This document shows, piece after piece, positions 51,771 through 60,752 of a stretch of 64,000 bases of DNA; position 1 is the first letter of the stretch; the number at the start of each line of letters is the position of its first letter. The translations under genes and the position numbers were made by a program. A model generated the notes under the pieces. It ran no database searches. It had not been told where the DNA came from and saw only the letters and a program-made list of their open reading frames with translations. Source of the stretch: Ohtaekwangia koreensis. GTDB lineage: Bacteria > Bacteroidota > Bacteroidia > Cytophagales > Cyclobacteriaceae. The stretch is from positions 1,398,580-1,462,579 of the forward strand of contig NZ_FUZU01000001.1 of assembly GCF_900167975.1 (NCBI RefSeq). Direction: 5' to 3'.

Positions 51771-53105
51771 CTAAACAGCGTCTGACAGACTGCTGAACGT
51801 AAAGTCGCGGATCTTCATGTACGGTATATATACATTGGTTCCACCTTCGCTGGTTACGGCACGTTTCTGCTGTCCTAGTGTTTCCAGGTTGTTCAGCATG
51901 ATGATCGGACTTTCGTTGAAACGGAAGTTCTTGATCGGATGCTTGATCTTACCATTCTCAATGTAGAAAGTTCCATCGCGAGTCAAACCAGTATATAGCA
52001 ACGTTTGTGGATCTACGGGACGTATATACCAGAAGCGTGTTACCAGTATACCTTTCTTGGTATCCTTGATCATGTCTTCCAACGATGCACTTCCTCCATC
52101 CATAATAGCATTGCCCGGGAACGGAACGGCTTCTACATTTTTCTGTGTTGCCCAATACCGATCGTAGATCAGGTTTGCAACGGCACCATTACGGATCAAA
52201 TCCATTTTCTTGCGTGCAAGCCCATCACCAGACCATGGTGATGCGGGTACATCTTCACTCCATGGATCAGTATATATATTCACGCGTTCATCTACCAGTT
52301 TTTCACCAAGCTTCGTTCCTCCGCCTTTTTTGGAAAGAAAACTTCTGCCTTCATCGGCCTGGCGCGCATTCATGTTCAGCATCAGGCGAATCAAATCTGC
52401 TCCTGCGGAAGGCTCCAGGATCACAGTATATTTACCGGGTTCAATAGCCTTGGCGTTGCGTGACATCAACGCTTTGTCAATGGCTATCTTCGAAACGTCT
52501 GCAGCATTCAGTTTGCTTACATCATTTAAATCGGCAGCAGCCCAACCTGAACCGGTGCCATCATTCGAGCGCATGGTAACAGTGAAGTCAACGCTTGTTG
52601 CTTTGTTATAGGCATAGAGACCTTTGCTGGTCATCATGCAAGAGAATCCGCGGCTGTCTTCAAGATAGCCGGCAGCAGTAACATCTTTCGCTGCAGCGGG
52701 ATTTATACTATCAGCAGCAGCCTGTGCTCTGAAGTCAGGAGTAATATTAGCAGTGGCTTCCGAAAAAGTTTTTGAATCAGGGCCATAGTTTTGCTGTGGC
52801 AATGGATCCATGAACTCAGGATTCTCAGGTGCAAGCTTGGCCAGTTCTTCCGAGCGTCTTACTACTTTTTCGAGTGATGCATCATCGAATTCGTTGATGG
52901 TAGCAGAGCCGGATTTTTTACCGTAATACGATTGTACACCTAATACAATGTTGCTATTCTCGCCAGCGGTTGAAACGCTGTTACGTGCATAGCGAATGTT
53001 GCCTCTGTCGTTGCCGTTGAGCGTTACCGAGCAACCATCGGCTTTGGATAAGCTGATCACTTTCTCCAATATCTTTTTAGCTTCTTCTTTTGAAAGTATG
53101 GCCAT
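51771..53105 (-). CDS. TldE/PmbA-like peptidase partner protein 2
   Basis: 444 residues, the same length as protein 1 and colinear with it (MAILSKEEAKKILEKVISLSKADGCSVTLNGNDRGNIRYARNSVSTAG; FRFNESPIIMLNNLETLG). No signal peptide, no zinc motif. It closes the three-gene operon TldD-TldD-TldE, 73 bases after the second TldD. The duplication with protein 1 looks old: much of the middle has diverged. It would be the common partner of the two TldD paralogs upstream, or of one of them. Confidence 0.85.
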   Translation of the reverse strand: MAILSKEEAKKILEKVISLSKADGCSVTLNGNDRGNIRYARNSVSTAGENSNIVLGVQSYYGKKSGSATINEFDDASLEKVVRRSEELAKLAPENPEFMDPLPQQNYGPDSKTFSEATANITPDFRAQAAADSINPAAAKDVTAAGYLEDSRGFSCMMTSKGLYAYNKATSVDFTVTMRSNDGTGSGWAAADLNDVSKLNAADVSKIAIDKALMSRNAKAIEPGKYTVILEPSAGADLIRLMLNMNARQADEGRSFLSKKGGGTKLGEKLVDERVNIYTDPWSEDVPASPWSGDGLARKKMDLIRNGAVANLIYDRYWATQKNVEAVPFPGNAIMDGGSASLEDMIKDTKKGILVTRFWYIRPVDPQTLLYTGLTRDGTFYIENGKIKHPIKNFRFNESPIIMLNNLETLGQQKRAVTSEGGTNVYIPYMKIRDFTFSSLSDAV

Positions 53106-53178
53106 GGGATTTACGATTTAGTTTAGGATTGTGGTTGATGATGTGATGGTATAGATCATGATCATAAACCGAAATGAG

Positions 53179-54819
53179 TTATATAGTTCGTCCTGTATTG
53201 ATTACGCTGACACCGTTGAAACGTGTGGTAGCCGATCCGTGCGATACTGCATTCGACTGGCTCGGTTGTCCCTTGCCATCGTTGAAGGCTCCGTTTAACC
53301 GGTAGTCACGTTCATCACAGATCTGAACACAGGAATTCCAGAACTCCTGTGAGTTGGCCTGGTAGGCTACATCTTTCAGCATGCCTGCGATCTTGCCATT
53401 CTTGATTTCAAAGAATAGGACACCTCCGAACTGGAAGTTATAGCGTTGCTGATCGATGGAGAACGAACCATCTTTCACGATATATATACCTTTGTCGACA
53501 TTGGAGATCATCTGCTCCGGTGTAACCTGCTCCTTGCCTGGTTTCAAAGATATATTTGCCATGCGCTGAAACTGTACATCACTCCAGCTCTGCGAGTAGC
53601 AGCAACCATGTGACTCTTTCTGGTCAATGATATTTACCTGGTCGCGAATCGCCTGATAATTTACCAGTGTTCCATCTTTAATGATATCCCACGATTTACA
53701 TTTCACGCCTTCATCATCATAAGCCACAGCACCCAGAGAACCCGGCTGCGTTTTATCGGCTACGAAGTTTACAATTTTGCTGCCTGCGTTAAACTTACCG
53801 GATTTCCATTTGTCAAGTGTAAGATAACTTGTGCCTGCATAGTTGGCTTCATATCCGAGTACACGATCTAATTCAGTAGGGTGTCCTACAGATTCGTGAA
53901 TGGTAAGCCACATGTGTGATGGTTCAAGCACAAGATCATATTTACCCGGCTCTACTGATTTCGCTGCGATAATTTGCTTGGCTTGCTCAGCTGCCATACC
54001 GGCATCTTCCACTATATCATAAGATTTATTATATAGTATAATTCCTCCGGGACCTTCAATTTTATCTTCAGGCCGTGCATCCAGGTACTCATATCCCATA
54101 CCAACGGGAGCGCTGAAGGCCGCACGATTCTTGAATTGTCCGGAAGCGCGGTCGATCATCGTAACGGTAAAGCTGGGCCATGTACGATGTACATCCTGAT
54201 CTATATAGGAACCTTCCGTTGAAGCAAAGTACTTTTGCTCATTCACAAGGAACATCAGACTATTTACGAAGCTTGCGCCTTTTTCCATTGCTTTGGCATT
54301 CGCATTCATCAGCAGATCAACTTTTTCCTTTACCGGAACTTCGAAGCCATTCTTCTTTATAGGAGTCTTCCAACTCACTTCTCCATACGATGGAGTAGGA
54401 GCGAGCTTTACGGGTTCCTTTTGAAATTTGGAATTTGCTTTGGCAATGATCGCAGCACGTTCTGCAGTTTTCTTCATGCCATCGGTAGTAACATTATTCG
54501 TTGCTGCAAATCCCCATGTACCATTTACAATGACGCGAATGCCAACACCAAATGATTCTGTGTTGACTATATTTTGTACTTTCTTTTCACGCGTGATTAC
54601 AAACTGATTCAGGTATCGCCCGATGCGAACATCGGCATATGTAGCACCGAATGATTTAGCAGTGTTCAAGGCTACATCTGCGAGTTGCTTTTTCTGCTTT
54701 GCATCCAGCAAAGGCTCGAGCATGCGAGCCGGGTCTACTGGATTTGAGAATGCAGATATAGGGAGGAGCATGGCGCCTGCACCCATTCCGGCTAGTTGCA
54801 TAAAATCTCTTCTCTTCAT
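53179..54819 (-). CDS. TldD-like zinc peptidase with Tat signal 2
   Basis: 546 residues. Signal MKRRDFMQLAGMGAGAMLLP (twin Arg); zinc motif HESVGHPTELDRVLGYEAN near residue 308; HGCCYSQSW further on; a PmbA_TldD C-domain ending INTGRTI. It is closer to TldD 3 than to TldD 1 (shared AKANSKFQKEPVKLAP..., WKTPIKKN, VPVKEKVDLL). It is the second gene of its operon, 11 bases after TldD 3. Why one operon carries two TldD for one TldE is unclear; they may give homo- or hetero-oligomers with different specificity. Confidence 0.85.
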   Translation of the reverse strand: MKRRDFMQLAGMGAGAMLLPISAFSNPVDPARMLEPLLDAKQKKQLADVALNTAKSFGATYADVRIGRYLNQFVITREKKVQNIVNTESFGVGIRVIVNGTWGFAATNNVTTDGMKKTAERAAIIAKANSKFQKEPVKLAPTPSYGEVSWKTPIKKNGFEVPVKEKVDLLMNANAKAMEKGASFVNSLMFLVNEQKYFASTEGSYIDQDVHRTWPSFTVTMIDRASGQFKNRAAFSAPVGMGYEYLDARPEDKIEGPGGIILYNKSYDIVEDAGMAAEQAKQIIAAKSVEPGKYDLVLEPSHMWLTIHESVGHPTELDRVLGYEANYAGTSYLTLDKWKSGKFNAGSKIVNFVADKTQPGSLGAVAYDDEGVKCKSWDIIKDGTLVNYQAIRDQVNIIDQKESHGCCYSQSWSDVQFQRMANISLKPGKEQVTPEQMISNVDKGIYIVKDGSFSIDQQRYNFQFGGVLFFEIKNGKIAGMLKDVAYQANSQEFWNSCVQICDERDYRLNGAFNDGKGQPSQSNAVSHGSATTRFNGVSVINTGRTI

Positions 54820-54830
54820 GGGCTATTGGG

Positions 54831-56474
54831 TTAGATGGTTCTGCCTGTGTTAATAACATTTACGCCATTGAAGCGAGTCGTTGCACTACCGTGAGATACT
54901 GCACTTACCTGTGAGGGTTGTCCTTTGCCATCGAAGAAAGATCCAAAGAGACGGTAATCTTTTTCATCGCAGATTTTTGCGCAGCTGTTCCAGAATTCCT
55001 GTGTATTCGATTGATAGGCTACATCGTTGAGCATGCCTGCAATCTGACCATTCTTAATTTCGTAGAACACCGTGCCACCGAACTGAAAATTATAGCGTTG
55101 CTGATCGATGGAGAAGGAACCACGACCGGCTATATATATACCTTTCTCTACATCTTTGATCATTTGTTCCGGACTATAAGGATCTTTGCCGGGAGCAAGC
55201 GATACGTTGGGCATGCGTTGAAACTGCACATCGCTCCAGCTCTGCGAATAGCAACAGCCATGCGATTCATTTTGTCCCAGCATATGTACTTGATCGCGGA
55301 TAGCCTGTACGTTGACGAAGATGCCGTCTTTGATCAGATCCCAGCGTCTTGATTTTACGCCTTCATCATCGTATCCTACAGCACCGAGCGAACCGGGTTG
55401 TTGCTTGTCAGCAAAAATGTTTACCAGGTTGCTTCCGTATTTAAAGTTACCGGATTTTAATTTTTCCAATGAGGCGAAACTGGTTCCGGCATAATTCGCT
55501 TCATATCCGAGGATACGATCAAGCTCCAACGGGTGGCCTACTGATTCGTGAATAGTAAGTCCCAAGTGATTAGGTTCAAGCACGAGATCATATTTACCAG
55601 GCTCAACCGATTTAGAAGTTGTAATCATTTCCTTTGCCTGCTTGGCAGCAATGGCAGCATCTTCTACTATATCATAACTGTTGCGATATAGCATGGTGCC
55701 TGCTATACCTTTTACTTTATCTTCAGCCTTCGGGATCATGTATTCATATCCCATCCCCATAGGAGCGCTCAATGCATCGCGCGTTTTAAATTTACCCGAA
55801 GCACGATCTATAGCGGATACGGTAAAGGTTGGCCAGATGCGATGTATATCCTGATCTATATAGGAGCCTTCTGTAGAAGCAAAGTATTTTTGCTCATTGA
55901 TCTGGAAGAGATTGGAGTTTACAAAGCTGGCACCATTCTGAAGTGCCGCAGCATTTGCTTTCAGAAGTAAATCTGTTTTCTCAGAGACCGGAACTTCAAA
56001 AGCATTTTTTTGAATGGGTGTCTTCCACGTTACTTCCCCGTGGCCTTTAACAGGCGCGAGTCTTACCGGCTCTTTCTGAAATTTTGAATTTGCTTTTGCT
56101 ATAGCAACGGCTTGTTGCGTGGCTTTACGAATGCCATCGGCCGTAACCAGGTTGGTAGCTGCAAATCCCCACGTACCATTTGCGATAACACGAATCCCTG
56201 CACCGAACGATTCAGTGTTTACAAGATTCTGTACTTTGTTTTCGCGCGTGGTAATAAACTGATTGAGGTATCGTCCGATACGGATGTCGGCATACGTTGC
56301 ACCCGCGGCCTTCGCTGTATTAAGCGCTACATCTGCCAATTGTTTTTTTTGTGATGTATCCAGGGGTGAATCCAACATTGCCTCGACCGGAACCGGATTA
56401 CCCAAGGTAGAGAATGGTAGTAGCATCCCGCCAATACCAAGCCCTGCGAGTTGAACAAAATCTCGTCTTTTCAA
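54831..56474 (-). CDS. TldD-like zinc peptidase with Tat signal 3
   Basis: 547 residues. The reading frame opens with TTG at 56474 (leading to KRRDFVQLAGLGIGGMLLP); no ATG gives the twin-arginine signal, so the non-standard start is the best choice. Zinc motif HESVGHPLELDRILG, Cys-pair HGCCYSQSW, C-domain as in the other two. It heads the operon TldD3-TldD2-TldE2. A weak start codon could lower its amount relative to TldD 2. Confidence 0.83.
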   Translation of the reverse strand: MKRRDFVQLAGLGIGGMLLPFSTLGNPVPVEAMLDSPLDTSQKKQLADVALNTAKAAGATYADIRIGRYLNQFITTRENKVQNLVNTESFGAGIRVIANGTWGFAATNLVTADGIRKATQQAVAIAKANSKFQKEPVRLAPVKGHGEVTWKTPIQKNAFEVPVSEKTDLLLKANAAALQNGASFVNSNLFQINEQKYFASTEGSYIDQDIHRIWPTFTVSAIDRASGKFKTRDALSAPMGMGYEYMIPKAEDKVKGIAGTMLYRNSYDIVEDAAIAAKQAKEMITTSKSVEPGKYDLVLEPNHLGLTIHESVGHPLELDRILGYEANYAGTSFASLEKLKSGNFKYGSNLVNIFADKQQPGSLGAVGYDDEGVKSRRWDLIKDGIFVNVQAIRDQVHMLGQNESHGCCYSQSWSDVQFQRMPNVSLAPGKDPYSPEQMIKDVEKGIYIAGRGSFSIDQQRYNFQFGGTVFYEIKNGQIAGMLNDVAYQSNTQEFWNSCAKICDEKDYRLFGSFFDGKGQPSQVSAVSHGSATTRFNGVNVINTGRTI

Positions 56475-56530
56475 GGTTATCGAAGTTAAGGTTATGAGTT
56501 ATTCGGATAGTAAGTTATCCAAAAAGCAAA

Positions 56531-56556
56531 AAAGGATACCGAAAATGGTATCCTTT
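56531..56556 (-). terminator. Terminator of accC
   Basis: Perfect 10-base arms AAAGGATACC / GGTATCCTTT with a 6-base loop and a following T-run on the minus strand (TTTTTTGCTTTTT), 40 bases past the accC stop. Confidence 0.88.
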
Positions 56557-56596
56557 GCTATTAGTTTATGTGAGTGGTCTCCTTTCGGAGAAAACG

Positions 56597-57946
56597 CTAC
56601 TTAATCGTAGAGAAATCAAATGATGTTTCGAGAAACTTGGTAGTAAATTTACCAGAGCGGAATATAGCGTTGTCCATCAATGCGAGGTGAAATGGTATCG
56701 TAGTTTTTACTCCTTCGATTACAAATTCACTGAGTGCACGTTTCATCCGTGTAATTACTTCTTCGCGTGACTGGCCGCTTACGATCAGCTTGGCAATCAT
56801 ACTATCATAATTAGGAGGTATAGTATATCCTGCATATACATGGCTATCAACACGTACACCGTGGCCACCTGGTAAATGTAGGTTTATAATTTTTCCTGGT
56901 GAAGGACGGAAACCGTTTGCAGGATCTTCTGCATTGATACGACATTCCATCGCATATAGGTTCGGAAAATAATTTGTGCCCGAAATCGGAACACCTGCCG
57001 CAGACTTAATCTGTTCTTTGATCAAATCATAATCGGTAACTTCTTCGGTGATCGGGTGTTCTACCTGGATACGTGTATTCATTTCCATGAAGTAGAAATC
57101 ACCATGCTTGTCAACCAAAAATTCGATTGTACCAGCACCTTCATAATTTATAGCCTTGGCTCCTTTTATAGCAGCTTCACCCATGCGCTCGCGCAGTTCC
57201 TGGCTTACAACAGGAGAGGGGGTTTCTTCTACAAGCTTCTGGTGTCTGCGTTGTACGGAACAATCACGTTCGGAAAGGTGACATACTTTTCCATACTGAT
57301 CGCCCATTACCTGTATTTCTATATGGCGTGGCTCTTCGACGAATTTCTCAAGATATAGTCCATCGTTACCAAACGAAGCACCGGCTTCACGTTTAGCATC
57401 GTCCCATGCTTTCTTGAATTCAGTTTCATCGTTGATGATACGCATACCTTTACCACCACCACCAGCAGTTGCTTTTACAATCACCGGATATCCGATTTCT
57501 TTTGCCAATGATATACCTTGCTCAATTGAATCGAGTAAGCCATCTGAACCAGGGATCGTAGGTACACCAGCTTTCTTCATGGTATCTTTCGCAGTGGCTT
57601 TATCGCCCATCGCGTTGATCATGGCAGGTGTGGGGCCTATAAATTTAATTCCGTATTCGTGACATATAGCAGAGAACTCAGCGCGCTCAGATAAAAATCC
57701 GTAGCCCGGATGTATAGCATCGGCGTTGGTAATTTCGGCTGCAGATATAATACGGGGAATGTTGAGGTAAGAATCTTTACTGGGTGCATCTCCTATACAT
57801 ACGGCCTCATCGGCAAAACGTACGTGAAGGCTTTCGCGATCAGCGGTGGAGTATACGGCCACTGTTTTGATGTCCATTTCTTTGCAGGTACGAATAACTC
57901 GTAACGCAATTTCACCACGGTTCGCTATCAATATTTTCTTAAACAT
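56597..57946 (-). CDS. accC: Acetyl-CoA carboxylase, biotin carboxylase subunit
   Basis: 449 residues, normal length. The N-domain starts [24 protein letters not shown]; the ATP-grasp region includes [14 protein letters not shown] and the phosphate-binding loop, [16 protein letters not shown], and [17 protein letters not shown] with catalytic Glu and Arg residues. It carboxylates the biotin on AccB with bicarbonate and ATP, the first half-reaction of malonyl-CoA synthesis. It follows accB in the same direction (105 bases with a hairpin between); the accA/accD subunits are elsewhere. Confidence 0.95.
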   Translation of the reverse strand: MFKKILIANRGEIALRVIRTCKEMDIKTVAVYSTADRESLHVRFADEAVCIGDAPSKDSYLNIPRIISAAEITNADAIHPGYGFLSERAEFSAICHEYGIKFIGPTPAMINAMGDKATAKDTMKKAGVPTIPGSDGLLDSIEQGISLAKEIGYPVIVKATAGGGGKGMRIINDETEFKKAWDDAKREAGASFGNDGLYLEKFVEEPRHIEIQVMGDQYGKVCHLSERDCSVQRRHQKLVEETPSPVVSQELRERMGEAAIKGAKAINYEGAGTIEFLVDKHGDFYFMEMNTRIQVEHPITEEVTDYDLIKEQIKSAAGVPISGTNYFPNLYAMECRINAEDPANGFRPSPGKIINLHLPGGHGVRVDSHVYAGYTIPPNYDSMIAKLIVSGQSREEVITRMKRALSEFVIEGVKTTIPFHLALMDNAIFRSGKFTTKFLETSFDFSTIK

Positions 57947-57970
57947 AGTCTTGTCTCTTTCAAGGTTGAA

Positions 57971-58038
57971 ATTTTTAAGGTTCAGAATTTAAGGCCGGGC
58001 GCATTATTGCCTCAACTTTAAATCCTGAACCTTAAATT
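57971..58038. repeat. Long imperfect inverted repeat between accB and accC
   Basis: Arms of about 20 bases (57971-57994 and 58016-58038), sharing TTTAAGGTTCAG then ATTTAA with a few mismatches, around a GC-rich loop. Either an intergenic repeat remnant or an mRNA hairpin that could set the AccB to AccC ratio. Confidence 0.5.
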
Positions 58039-58051
58039 ACTAGTATCGATA

Positions 58052-58639
58052 TTAATCAGGTTCAACTACAAACAATACCTGGTCGTATTCTACAGGTGTT
58101 GCATTTTCTACAGGAGCCTTAACAATGGTACCTGATATTTCTGATTCAATTTCATTGAAGAGTTTCATGGCTTCAATAATGCATACCGTTTGTCCTTTGG
58201 AAATTTTATCTCCTACCGAAGCGAACGGAGGTGTATCGGGATTTGATGAGCGATAGAATGTACCGATCATCGGTGATTTGATTTCGATAGTTTTCTTGCC
58301 GGAAGCAGGTGCTTCGGCAGCTTTTGTTTGTACAGCGGGAGTTTGTGCTGCAGGTGCCGCAGATGTAGCAACCGGAGCTGTAGCCGCTACCGGTGACATT
58401 ACCGGACTTGACTTAAATATTTTCTGATCGGGCTCACGCTTCACATGAAGCTTCAATTCTTTTGTTTCAATGTCCACTTCATTCAAGCCTGACTTGGAGA
58501 TGAAATCGATAAGGTCGCGTATCTCGGATGTTTTCATTTCAGTCTGCGTTGATGCTGTTGCTGTAGATTCTGTTGTTGCCCTTGAAGGTTTTGTTGTTCC
58601 TTTTTTAGCAGTTGTTTTTGATGCTGGGGTTTTGCTCAT
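58052..58639 (-). CDS. accB: Acetyl-CoA carboxylase, biotin carboxyl carrier protein
   Basis: 195 residues. The C-terminal biotinyl domain (about 120-195) has the EAMKL site, whose Lys takes biotin, inside [15 protein letters not shown]. The conserved core start [23 protein letters not shown] begins at residue 35. The first 34 residues (Thr/Ser/Lys/Ala-rich) are an extension not typical of the family, and a start at 58537 would remove it. The linker (about 80-118) is Ala/Pro-rich, as usual. It works with AccC, and ends 105 bases before it. Confidence 0.93.
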   Translation of the reverse strand: MSKTPASKTTAKKGTTKPSRATTESTATASTQTEMKTSEIRDLIDFISKSGLNEVDIETKELKLHVKREPDQKIFKSSPVMSPVAATAPVATSAAPAAQTPAVQTKAAEAPASGKKTIEIKSPMIGTFYRSSNPDTPPFASVGDKISKGQTVCIIEAMKLFNEIESEISGTIVKAPVENATPVEYDQVLFVVEPD

Positions 58640-58649
58640 GATCCTTCGT

Positions 58650-59216
58650 TTATTCTTTTACACGTTCGATATAGGCACCGGTGCGTGTATCGATTTTAAT
58701 TTTATCACCTGTATTTACAAAAAGCGGAACACGTACTTCTACACCGTTTTCCAGCGTAGCTGATTTTAGCGTACGTGTAGCGGTATCGCCTTGTACGCCT
58801 GGCTCAGTATATTGAATTTCCATGGTCACATGAGAAGGAGCTTCTGCAGTGATAGCGCTTTCACCGTTCTCAAATGCGATCAGCAATGTTACACCTTCTT
58901 TGATATAGTTTACAGCGTCACCCAGTAAGGCTCTGTCAAGGTAAATCTGATCGAATGTTTCGTTATCCATACACACGAGGCTTTCACCATCAGCATATAG
59001 ATATTGATATTCTTTTGTTTCAACTCTAAGAATCTCCACTTCATCACCAGGACGGAAACGGTTCTCTGCTACTTTACCATTCCGTACGTTGCGCATTTTT
59101 ATTTGATAGAATGCACGCAAGTTTCCGGGGGTGCGGTGTTGCAGTTCTTCTACCTGCACAACTTCACCGTTGTAGCGCATAAAGTTTCCCTTACTTAAAT
59201 CAGATACGGTTGCCAT
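58650..59216 (-). CDS. efp: Translation elongation factor P
   Basis: 188 residues, three beta-barrel domains (KOW-like N-domain, OB domains about 68-125 and 132-188, ending [10 protein letters not shown]). The loop carrying the modified residue in other bacteria reads RTPGNLRAF: Asn32 stands where E. coli has Lys34 and neither Lys nor a tip Arg is present. EF-P relieves ribosome stalling at proline runs. It lies 10 bases before accB; the combination with rpmF, fabH and acc genes is usual in this phylum. Confidence 0.95.
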   Translation of the reverse strand: MATVSDLSKGNFMRYNGEVVQVEELQHRTPGNLRAFYQIKMRNVRNGKVAENRFRPGDEVEILRVETKEYQYLYADGESLVCMDNETFDQIYLDRALLGDAVNYIKEGVTLLIAFENGESAITAEAPSHVTMEIQYTEPGVQGDTATRTLKSATLENGVEVRVPLFVNTGDKIKIDTRTGAYIERVKE

Positions 59217-59293
59217 AAAAAAATTAGGTCATTAAGTTACGAATCAATTAAATAAATACAAGTTGACAGCTGCCTATCCGTTATACCCGTTGC

Positions 59294-59332
59294 TTGTTAA
59301 TAGTGAATCGCGTGGATATATACTATTAACAA
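59294..59332. repeat. Inverted repeat between fabH and efp
   Basis: Perfect 11-base arms TTGTTAATAGT / ACTATTAACAA with a 17-base loop, flanked by similar TAACCGATAACGATTAACTG text. It looks like a degenerate intergenic element; a role in the fabH transcript's 3' end is possible. Confidence 0.5.
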
Positions 59333-59346
59333 ATAACCGATAACGA

Positions 59347-60342
59347 TTAACTGTTATAAGCCCATTTCAGGTAAACAGCTCCCCATGTAAAACCACCACC
59401 AAACGCAGCAAGCAGGAGATTGTCTCCTTTCTTAAGTTGCTTTTCATAGTCCCATAACAAAAGAGGTATAGTACCTCCTGTCGTGTTCCCATAGCGTTCG
59501 ATGTTCATCATTACTTTATCTTCTGTAATGCCGACACGATGTGCCGTTGCATCGATAATACGTTTGTTGGCCTGGTGAGGAACAAGCCATGCTATATTTT
59601 CAGGAGTGAGATTATTTCTGGCAGTAATTTGTGCCGCTACATCAGCCATGTTGGTTACAGCGAATTTGAATACAGCCGAGCCTTCCTGATATACATAGTG
59701 TAAGCGCTTGTCGATTGATTCCTGTGATGCAGGCATGCGGCTTCCACCGGCCTTCATATGCAGATATGTTTCACCCGCGCCATCACTCTTCAACTCTGCA
59801 TCGATTACGCCTACATCTTCTGTAGTAGGTTCCAGTAAAACACAGCCGGCACCATCACCAAAAATGATACATGTACTTCTGTCGGTATAGTCCATGATCG
59901 CAGACATTTTATCGCCACCGATCACAACAACCTTTTTGTACATACCAGACTGAATAAAGCTGGCGCCTGTGGTAAGTGCATATATAAAACCTGAGCAGGC
60001 AGCACCCATATCAAAGCTGAATGCATTCACAGCACCCACTGCGGTGGCTACGATGTTAGCCGTAGCAGGAAAGGTCATGTCAGCAGTAACCGTAGCGAAG
60101 ATGACGCAATCAATTTCTTTCGGATCGATTTTGGTTTTAGCCAGCATGTTATTTACAGCTGCTATACCCAATACAGATACTCCTTGATTTTCACCTTTCA
60201 GGATCCTTCTTTCTTTTATACCCGTGCGTGACGTGATCCATTCATCACTTGTCTCCACCATGGTTTCAAGCTCCTGATTGGTAAGTATATAATCCGGAAC
60301 GTATCCTCCAACTCCGGTAATGGCTGCTCTGATTTTAGTCAT
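59347..60342 (-). CDS. fabH: 3-oxoacyl-ACP synthase III
   Basis: 331 residues from ATG 60342; a TTG six codons upstream is an alternative. Catalytic triad: Cys in [13 protein letters not shown] (about residue 116), His in [14 protein letters not shown] (about 251) and Asn in [15 protein letters not shown] (about 281). FabH condenses acetyl- or branched-acyl-CoA with malonyl-ACP to start fatty-acid synthesis. It belongs to a chain of fatty-acid and translation genes; the plsX gene commonly found next to rpmF and fabH is absent here. Confidence 0.94.
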   Translation of the reverse strand: MTKIRAAITGVGGYVPDYILTNQELETMVETSDEWITSRTGIKERRILKGENQGVSVLGIAAVNNMLAKTKIDPKEIDCVIFATVTADMTFPATANIVATAVGAVNAFSFDMGAACSGFIYALTTGASFIQSGMYKKVVVIGGDKMSAIMDYTDRSTCIIFGDGAGCVLLEPTTEDVGVIDAELKSDGAGETYLHMKAGGSRMPASQESIDKRLHYVYQEGSAVFKFAVTNMADVAAQITARNNLTPENIAWLVPHQANKRIIDATAHRVGITEDKVMMNIERYGNTTGGTIPLLLWDYEKQLKKGDNLLLAAFGGGFTWGAVYLKWAYNS

Positions 60343-60399
60343 ACAAGTTTTTAATTTCAAGAATGGTTGTCAGCCCTGGCAACCGATAAAAAAGAAAAA

Positions 60400-60423
60400 G
60401 CCCGGTGTATATATACACCGAGC
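60400..60423 (-). terminator. Strong terminator or attenuator before fabH
   Basis: A near-perfect palindrome, GCTCGGTGTA-TATA-TACACCGGGC on the minus strand, with one G-T pair, followed by TTTTTCTTTTTT. A second small hairpin (about 60365-60384, GGTTG...CAACC) stands between it and fabH. It could end the rpmF transcript or let only part of it read into fabH. Confidence 0.8.
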
Positions 60424-60437
60424 ATTGATTTTTTTAA

Positions 60438-60542
60438 TTAATCAATCTCTTTCGAGATAATCATAGGGTGATTGTCTTTCCCGATTGTAGTATACGCCAC
60501 ACGTTCAGCGAACTGAATGTTTTCGAGTGCAGACCCGTTCAT
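60438..60542 (-). CDS. Possible 34-residue micro-ORF between rpmF and fabH
   Basis: ATG frame of 34 codons starting four bases after the rpmF stop and ending 14 bases before the terminator. It encodes MNGSALENIQFAERVAYTTI... ending PMIISKEID, with no hydrophobic segment or known motif. Its position, tight spacing and fit between rpmF and the terminator make a real small gene plausible, but it may also be a chance frame. Confidence 0.35.
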   Translation of the reverse strand: MNGSALENIQFAERVAYTTIGKDNHPMIISKEID

Positions 60543-60546
60543 GCAA

Positions 60547-60738
60547 TTACGCCAGAACTTCTTTTTCCATCACCACTCTACCATTGAAGTAAAGTTTGCC
60601 TTCAAGCCAGAAAGCACGGTGTGGCAGGTGGTTTTCTCCCGTAGTAGGGCATACCGCTAACTGCTTTGCAGTTGCTTTGTAATGCGTTCTTCTTTTATCT
60701 CTGCGGGTTTTCGAGGTTTTTCGTTTCGGATTCGGCAT
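60547..60738 (-). CDS. rpmF: 50S ribosomal protein L32
   Basis: 63 residues: [22 protein letters not shown], then the family core with [13 protein letters not shown]. Only one Cys is present, not the zinc-binding four-Cys form, so this is the zinc-independent type. It is a structural component of the large ribosomal subunit. It follows DUF177 (14 bases) in the usual order. Confidence 0.95.
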   Translation of the reverse strand: MPNPKRKTSKTRRDKRRTHYKATAKQLAVCPTTGENHLPHRAFWLEGKLYFNGRVVMEKEVLA

Positions 60739-60752
60739 AGTCTAAAAACTGT

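Noticed and set aside
54918-55352. A 144-codon plus-strand frame
   Set aside because: It is antisense to the TldD zinc peptidase 3 coding sequence.
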